A stretch of 11,022 bases of DNA from Crenotrichaceae bacterium (lineage in GTDB: Bacteria; Pseudomonadota; Gammaproteobacteria; Methylococcales; DRLZ01), in contig DRLZ01000014.1 of NCBI GenBank assembly GCA_011322755.1, positions 1 through 11,022 of the forward strand, given 5' to 3'. A program made the position numbers and the translations under genes. How positions within the stretch are numbered: the stretch's first letter is position 1; every line of letters starts with the position of its first letter. The notes beneath the pieces are model-generated. The model was not told where the DNA came from and searched no databases. It saw only the letters and a list, made by a program, of their open reading frames with translations. Shown here piece by piece: positions 7,721-11,022 of this stretch.

Positions 7721-7775
7721 TTTTTCTGAATAGAGGGTCTGCAAGATGGTTCGCTTGAGCGGATTTTGCTTTGTG

Positions 7776-7803
7776 TTGATTATGTTTTCTATTATCCCAT
7801 ACA
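7776..7803 (+). promoter_or_regulatory. Weak candidate promoter for tRNA-Gln
   Basis: TTGATT (7776-7781) and CATACA (7798-7803) are 16 nt apart and would start transcription near 7810, about 30 nt before tRNA-Gln. The -10 is poor. Read-through from ispE is an alternative way to express the tRNA. Confidence 0.3.
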
Positions 7804-7839
7804 CATTGCTTCGCAAGTGCATGCAGATTCACAAGTTAT

Positions 7840-7914
7840 TGGGACGTCGCCAAGTGGTTACGGCACGGGGTTTTGATCTCCGCATCCCAGGTTCGAATCC
7901 TGGCGTCCCAGCCA
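7840..7914 (+). tRNA. tRNA-Gln (anticodon UUG)
   Basis: A full cloverleaf with encoded CCA. The acceptor stem TGGGACG (7840-7846) pairs with CGTCCCA (7904-7910). The anticodon stem CGGGG/CTCCG contains one G-U pair, and the loop TTTTGAT places TTG at 7873-7875. The T arm is CCAGG-TTCGAAT-CCTGG. Discriminator G at 7911 and CCA at 7912-7914 complete the gene. The U1-A72 pair is a known bacterial glutamine identity feature. The position between ispE and prs is the same as in Pseudomonas. Confidence 0.98.
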
Positions 7915-7940
7915 ATTCTTGATTATTTTCTCAATTAACA

Positions 7941-7954
7941 GGCAATATACTGCC
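7941..7954 (+). promoter_or_regulatory. Candidate prs -10 region inside a 14-bp near-palindrome
   Basis: TATACT (7946-7951) is a good -10 hexamer; the matching -35 (TTATTT, 7923-7928, 17-nt spacer) is poor. It is embedded in GGCAATATACTGCC (7941-7954), which matches its own reverse complement at 12 of 14 positions. Transcription would start near 7958, giving a leader of about 26 nt to prs. A weak -35 with a symmetrical -10 could mean a regulator binds here; that is inference. Confidence 0.4.
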
Positions 7955-7983
7955 ATATCAAATCGAGTGTAGGCGACGAGTGC

Positions 7984-8961
7984 ATGTTACAAATCAAACC
8001 TGAGTCGCTTGATGGCGCATCATTTATGGTGTTTGCGGGCACTTCTAATATGGAGCTTGCAAATGAAATTGTCGGCCATCTCCAGATGCGACTTGGTCGT
8101 GCTGCTGTCGATCGTTTTAGCGACGGCGAGATACAGGTTGAAATTGGTGAAAATGTGCGTGGTCGTGATATTTACCTGGTTCAGTCTACCTGTGCGCCAA
8201 CAGATCAGAATCTAATGGAAATGCTGGTGATGACGGACGCATTGCGGCGTTCATCAGCAGGGAAAATTACAGCTGTTATTCCTTATCTAGGCTATGCGCG
8301 GCAGGATCGGCGGCCACGTGCTGCGCGTGTTCCAATTACGGCAAAGCTGGTTGCGAACATGATTTCAGCGGCAGGTGTTGACAGAGCGTTAATTGTTGAT
8401 TTGCATGCTGATCAGATCCAGGGTTTTTTTGATATTCCAGTTGATAATGTGTATGCCTCGCCGTTATTTTTAGGGCATATCTGGCGGCAGAAATACCCTG
8501 GGTTAATGGTTGTCTCGCCGGATGTTGGTGGTGTGGTTCGTGCCAGGGCTGTTGCAAAGCTAATGGATGATGTTGATCTTGCGATTATTGATAAGCGAAG
8601 ACCAAAGCCAAATGAAGCCAGAGTGATGAATATCATTGGTGATGTTGATGGTCGGTCGTGTGTTCTCATTGATGATCTGGTTGATACGGCAGGTACGTTG
8701 TGTCAGGCTGCTGCTGCTTTGAAAGAGCGTGGCGCCAGAAGCGTCATTGCCTGTTGTACGCATGCTGTCTTGTCTGGTTCGGCGATTGATAATATTGTTT
8801 ATTCAGGTATTGATGAGCTTGTTGTTACGAACACCATCCCGTTGAGCGACGAAGCAAAAACGTGCGAGAAAATTCAGCAGCTTAGTGTTGGTTCAATGCT
8901 GGGAGAGGCAATCAGGCGTATGGCAAATAATGAGTCTGTGAGTTCATTATTTGTTGATTGA
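7984..8961 (+). CDS. prs: Ribose-phosphate pyrophosphokinase (PRPP synthetase)
   Basis: Transfers pyrophosphate from ATP to ribose-5-phosphate, making PRPP for nucleotide, histidine, tryptophan and NAD synthesis. The product has 325 residues (E. coli 315). Visible are RFSDGE (44-49), ENVRGRDIYLVQSTCAPT, the catalytic flexible-loop region YARQDRRPRAARVPITAK (104-121), the family signature DLHADQIQGFFDIPVDN (139-155), IDKRRPK (202-208) with K204, and the PRPP-binding loop VLIDDLVDTAGT (227-238). The extra length is N-terminal: 14 residues precede MVFAGTSN, the point where most homologues begin. ATG at 7984 and the internal ATG at codon 15 (8026) are both possible starts, and neither has a strong ribosome-binding site. 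It probably has its own promoter. A 301-nt gap follows before rplY. Confidence 0.97.
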   Translation: MLQIKPESLDGASFMVFAGTSNMELANEIVGHLQMRLGRAAVDRFSDGEIQVEIGENVRGRDIYLVQSTCAPTDQNLMEMLVMTDALRRSSAGKITAVIPYLGYARQDRRPRAARVPITAKLVANMISAAGVDRALIVDLHADQIQGFFDIPVDNVYASPLFLGHIWRQKYPGLMVVSPDVGGVVRARAVAKLMDDVDLAIIDKRRPKPNEARVMNIIGDVDGRSCVLIDDLVDTAGTLCQAAAALKERGARSVIACCTHAVLSGSAIDNIVYSGIDELVVTNTIPLSDEAKTCEKIQQLSVGSMLGEAIRRMANNESVSSLFVD

Positions 8962-9262
8962 TTGGTCGTAGCCTTGGGTTGATAGGCGATATTGTATTCA
9001 GTTGCAGAATTGCGTGGATTTGTATGTCTTGTATGTAAATCTGACGCGATAGCTGCTGGTCTTTGTTTTAAGTTTGCATTTGTTATAACCTTCTGAAGCG
9101 TAAGCAATTAACTGTCTTCTGTATTTTTAGGGTCATGTCTGATTTTAATCTTTATTGATCGGGGCTGTATGTATTTATAGAAAACATGGTGTAATGTCGC
9201 TACAATGGTCGGCTGACTTTTGCATATTGGTTAATGGTAATTTAGTTTGGGAGTATATTGGC
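8962..9262 (+). promoter_or_regulatory. prs-rplY intergenic region and probable rplY leader
   Basis: A 301-nt gap without a convincing gene. The best promoter-like element is TG-T-TATAAC at 9081-9089, an extended -10 with a weak TTGTTT at 9063-9068 (spacing 15); it would give a leader of about 165 nt. TACAAT at 9201-9206 is another -10-like hexamer without a good -35. TTGTATGT occurs twice at 9020-9027 and 9029-9036. The rplY ribosome-binding site, TTGGGAG, ends at 9253. I see no strong rho-independent terminator after prs, so read-through is possible. Confidence 0.4.
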
Positions 9263-9946
9263 ATGGCTGTCAATTATGAATTTAATGCGGTAAAAAGAGA
9301 AGACAAGGGTAGCTCGGCAGCACGCCGTATGCGTCGTGAAATGAAGATACCCGCAGTTATTTACGGCGGACATGCAGATGTTGAGCTGTTGGTGCTTGAT
9401 CATCAGGAAGTAGAAAAGAAACTACTTGATGATGGTTATTATTCACATGTGTTGACAATTAATGTTGAAGGCGAAAAGCCGCAACAGGCAATTATGAAGG
9501 CAATGCATCGTCACCCGAGTCGGCCGCGGATTTTGCATATGGACTTTATGCGTGTGACTGCGGGTGAAAAACTCAGAGTGAGTGTGCCATTGCATTTTCT
9601 GAATGAAGACGCGTGTGTTGGTGTTAAAACCGGAGGGGGGACAGTTCTTCATAATCTGAACGAGCTTGAGATTATCTGTATCCCATCGAATATCCCTGAG
9701 TTTATCGAGGTGGATGTGGTGAGTCTGGATGTTGGGGGTGCGATTCATCTTACCCAGTTGGATTTGCCTGAAAATGTCGAGATTGCGGCTTTAATGCATG
9801 GTGATGAGCATGATCATGACCAAATAGTGGTTTCTATCACGCCACCTAGAATTGACATGCCAGAAGATGATCTGGAAGTATCTGCAGACGCTGAACAAGA
9901 ATCGACTGAAGGTAGTTCGGAGGCTTCCGGAAGTTCTGGCGATTAA
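9263..9946 (+). CDS. rplY: 50S ribosomal protein L25, long CTC/TL5 form
   Basis: L25 binds 5S rRNA in the large ribosomal subunit. The 227-residue product is the long form: an L25 domain (about 1-95, with AVKREDKGSSAARRMRR and KIPAVIYGG at the start), then a TL5/CTC C-terminal beta domain (about 96-195), then an acidic, serine-rich tail ending SSEASGSSGD. E. coli L25, at 94 residues, lacks the second part. I chose ATG 9263 because TTGGGAG lies 9 nt upstream and the protein then begins MAVNYEFNA like its homologues. The same frame stays open back to a TTG at 9155, but those 36 codons do not resemble L25. pth follows after 29 nt, so the two are probably co-transcribed. Confidence 0.97.
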   Translation: MAVNYEFNAVKREDKGSSAARRMRREMKIPAVIYGGHADVELLVLDHQEVEKKLLDDGYYSHVLTINVEGEKPQQAIMKAMHRHPSRPRILHMDFMRVTAGEKLRVSVPLHFLNEDACVGVKTGGGTVLHNLNELEIICIPSNIPEFIEVDVVSLDVGGAIHLTQLDLPENVEIAALMHGDEHDHDQIVVSITPPRIDMPEDDLEVSADAEQESTEGSSEASGSSGD

Positions 9947-9975
9947 GGGTTTGAGCTTCAAATCGGAGAGCTTGA

Positions 9976-10539
9976 GTGTCGGCGCGCTATCTACTGGTCG
10001 GACTGGGGAATCCAGGCAGAGAGTACGTTAACACCAGGCATAATGCGGGGTTCTGGTTGATTGACAGCTTTGTTGGGGGGCGTAATTTCGAACTGATTCA
10101 TAAGGCAAAGATGGCGGGTTATGTGGGGCAGGTTGAGGTTAATGGAGATAGTTGGGTTGTTTTAAAGCCCGCTACATATATGAACCGCTCTGGAGTGGCT
10201 GTGCGTAAGGTGTCTCAATATTTTGATGTGACGGTTGAAAATATTCTGGTGGCACATGATGAGCTGGATTTTGAACCCGGTATTATTCGCTTTAAAAGAG
10301 GTGGTGGTCACGGAGGACATAATGGTTTGCGAGATATTATTGCCCAGCTAGGTGATTCAGGGTTTTCTCGCTTGAGAGTTGGAATTGGTCGCTCTGGAGA
10401 AATGGCAAGTTATGTACTAAAGCCGCCGAGTAAATATCAAAGAGCTGATATCGACAGTGCGATTGTTAAAGTAAGCCAGTTATTGCCAGGGTTGGTGGGA
10501 GAGCGATCACAACAAGCAATTCAGGAATTGCATGCCTGA
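9976..10539 (+). CDS. pth: Peptidyl-tRNA hydrolase
   Basis: Cleaves peptidyl-tRNA released from stalled ribosomes, recycling the tRNA. The product has 187 residues (E. coli 194). The active-site residues are all present: N12 in LVGLGNPG, H22 in NTRHNAG, N70 in KPATYMNRSG, D95 in VAHDELD, and N116 in GGGHGGHNGLRD. The start is GTG at 9976 with GGAG at 9965-9968, 7 nt upstream, and the N-terminus MSARYLLVGLGNPG fits the family. It follows rplY by 29 nt. The usual downstream partner ychF is missing; a tRNA cluster follows instead. Confidence 0.98.
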   Translation: MSARYLLVGLGNPGREYVNTRHNAGFWLIDSFVGGRNFELIHKAKMAGYVGQVEVNGDSWVVLKPATYMNRSGVAVRKVSQYFDVTVENILVAHDELDFEPGIIRFKRGGGHGGHNGLRDIIAQLGDSGFSRLRVGIGRSGEMASYVLKPPSKYQRADIDSAIVKVSQLLPGLVGERSQQAIQELHA

Positions 10540-10607
10540 GGATGTGTCGTGCATGGTTTGATGTTATGGTGTGGTGGGGTTCTGGTAGTGCCCAGCTGCC
10601 CGTCTTG

Positions 10608-10632
10608 CATCCTCACCTCTGGTGACGATTTT
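10608..10632 (+). terminator. Possible weak terminator after pth
   Basis: TCACC (10613-10617) and GGTGA (10621-10625) form a perfect 5-bp stem with a 3-nt loop, followed by CGATTTTC. The stem is short and the T-run is broken, so this is a weak candidate. Separately, TGAGGATG at the pth stop (10537-10544) is complementary to CATCCTCA (10608-10615), which would compete with the small hairpin. Confidence 0.25.
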
Positions 10633-10655
10633 CATGTTTTCCCTATTATATGGTG

Positions 10656-10684
10656 TTGACAAACGTAGTCTTTCAAGCCACAAT
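10656..10684 (+). promoter_or_regulatory. Promoter of the tRNA-Tyr-Gly-Thr operon
   Basis: A consensus -35 TTGACA (10656-10661) and CACAAT (10679-10684) are separated by the optimal 17 nt. The start would be near 10691, about 11 nt before tRNA-Tyr. This is the strongest promoter match in the window, as expected for stable RNA. Confidence 0.75.
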
Positions 10685-10701
10685 GATCTGCTTGGCATCA
10701 C

Positions 10702-10786
10702 GGAGGGGTTCCCGAGTGGTCAAAGGGATCAGACTGTAAATCTGACGGCTCCGCCTTCGGAGGTTCAAATCCTCCCCCCTCCACCA
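10702..10786 (+). tRNA. tRNA-Tyr (anticodon GUA)
   Basis: An 85-nt type II tRNA with a long variable arm. The acceptor stem GGAGGGG (10702-10708) pairs with CCCCTCC (10776-10782). The anticodon loop CTGTAAA (10734-10740) holds GTA at 10736-10738 on a TCAGA/TCTGA stem. The T loop is TTCAAAT. Discriminator A is at 10783 and CCA at 10784-10786. It is close to E. coli tRNA-Tyr throughout. First gene of a three-tRNA unit. Confidence 0.98.
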
Positions 10787-10817
10787 GTAAATGAAAGCAG
10801 CGAATATCGGATTGTGC

Positions 10818-10891
10818 GCGGGTGTAGTTTAATGGTAGAACTTCAGCCTTCCAAGCTGACTACGTGGGTTCGATTCCCATCACCCGCTCCA
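10818..10891 (+). tRNA. tRNA-Gly (anticodon UCC)
   Basis: A 74-nt cloverleaf. The acceptor stem GCGGGTG (10818-10824) pairs with CACCCGC (10881-10887). The anticodon loop CTTCCAA (10848-10854) holds TCC at 10850-10852 on a TCAGC/GCTGA stem. The T loop is TTCGATT. Discriminator T is at 10888 and CCA at 10889-10891. It lies 31 nt after tRNA-Tyr and is surely co-transcribed with it. Confidence 0.98.
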
Positions 10892-10948
10892 TATTGGCTA
10901 ACCGATTTGCCGATCAGGGTTGCAGTAAATGGTCGTCCAAAGAGCGTC

Positions 10949-11022
<74 letters not shown>

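Noticed and set aside
7503..7832. Minus-strand frame of 109 codons overlapping the ispE 3' end and the gap before tRNA-Gln
   Set aside because: Low-complexity translation, mostly antisense to ispE, with no domain or ribosome-binding site that I can see.
7746..7925. Small plus-strand reading frame of about 59 codons starting MVRLSGFCFVL between ispE and prs
   Set aside because: It reads straight through the tRNA-Gln gene, has no ribosome-binding site and resembles no known protein.
9020..9036. Two copies of TTGTATGT as a possible repeat array
   Set aside because: Only two short copies in an AT-rich gap; no array, spacer pattern or mobile-element feature around them.
9213..9241. CTGACT-17-GGTAAT as a promoter for rplY
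   Set aside because: Transcription would start near the ribosome-binding site, leaving almost no leader, and both hexamers are poor.
9155..9262. TTG start extending L25 by 36 residues
   Set aside because: L25 homologues begin at MAVNYEFNA, and a good ribosome-binding site (9247-9253) precedes the ATG at 9263.

Overview
The window is a housekeeping segment of a gammaproteobacterial chromosome of moderate, slightly AT-leaning base composition. The order prmC-prfA-hemA / divergent / TPR lipoprotein-lolB-ispE-tRNA-Gln-prs-rplY-pth is, from memory, the arrangement in Pseudomonas aeruginosa. A PilU-type retraction ATPase, LolB, a long (CTC-type) L25 and tRNA genes with encoded CCA also fit a gammaproteobacterium. 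The genus cannot be fixed from the sequence alone.

Layout. Positions 1-481 (+) hold the 3' end of a pilU-like gene. It converges on a minus-strand run read from right to left: hemA (4186-2918), prfA (2921-1827), prmC (1846-971) and a small JAMM/MPN metalloprotease-like gene (937-515). hemA overlaps prfA by 4 nt, prfA overlaps prmC by up to 20 nt, and the JAMM gene follows 33 nt after prmC, so this looks like one coupled transcription unit. A 151-nt divergent region (4187-4337) separates hemA from the plus-strand set. That set is a TPR outer-membrane lipoprotein resembling LbcA (4338-6191), lolB (6225-6854), ispE (6851-7720), tRNA-Gln(UUG) (7840-7914), prs (7984-8961), a 301-nt gap, rplY (9263-9946) and pth (9976-10539). 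After a 162-nt gap with a strong promoter come tRNA-Tyr(GUA), tRNA-Gly(UCC) and tRNA-Thr(GGU); the last is cut by the window edge. A tRNA set of this kind often precedes tufB, which may lie just outside.

How the genes work together. HemA starts tetrapyrrole synthesis from glutamyl-tRNA. PrfA terminates translation, and PrmC methylates the GGQ glutamine of PrfA. LolB receives lipoproteins at the outer membrane, and the TPR lipoprotein beside it is probably an outer-membrane partner of a periplasmic protease. IspE feeds isoprenoid synthesis. Prs makes PRPP. L25 binds 5S rRNA. Pth recycles peptidyl-tRNA. Five of the nine genes whose starts are visible appear to use GTG or TTG.

I found no CRISPR array, insertion sequence, phage gene or clear sign of horizontal transfer, and no convincing new biological system. 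The points most worth a second look are the stand-alone JAMM gene after prmC with no moeB beside it, a palindrome over the predicted prs -10 element, the long rplY leader, and the loss of the usual pth-ychF linkage at the tRNA cluster.
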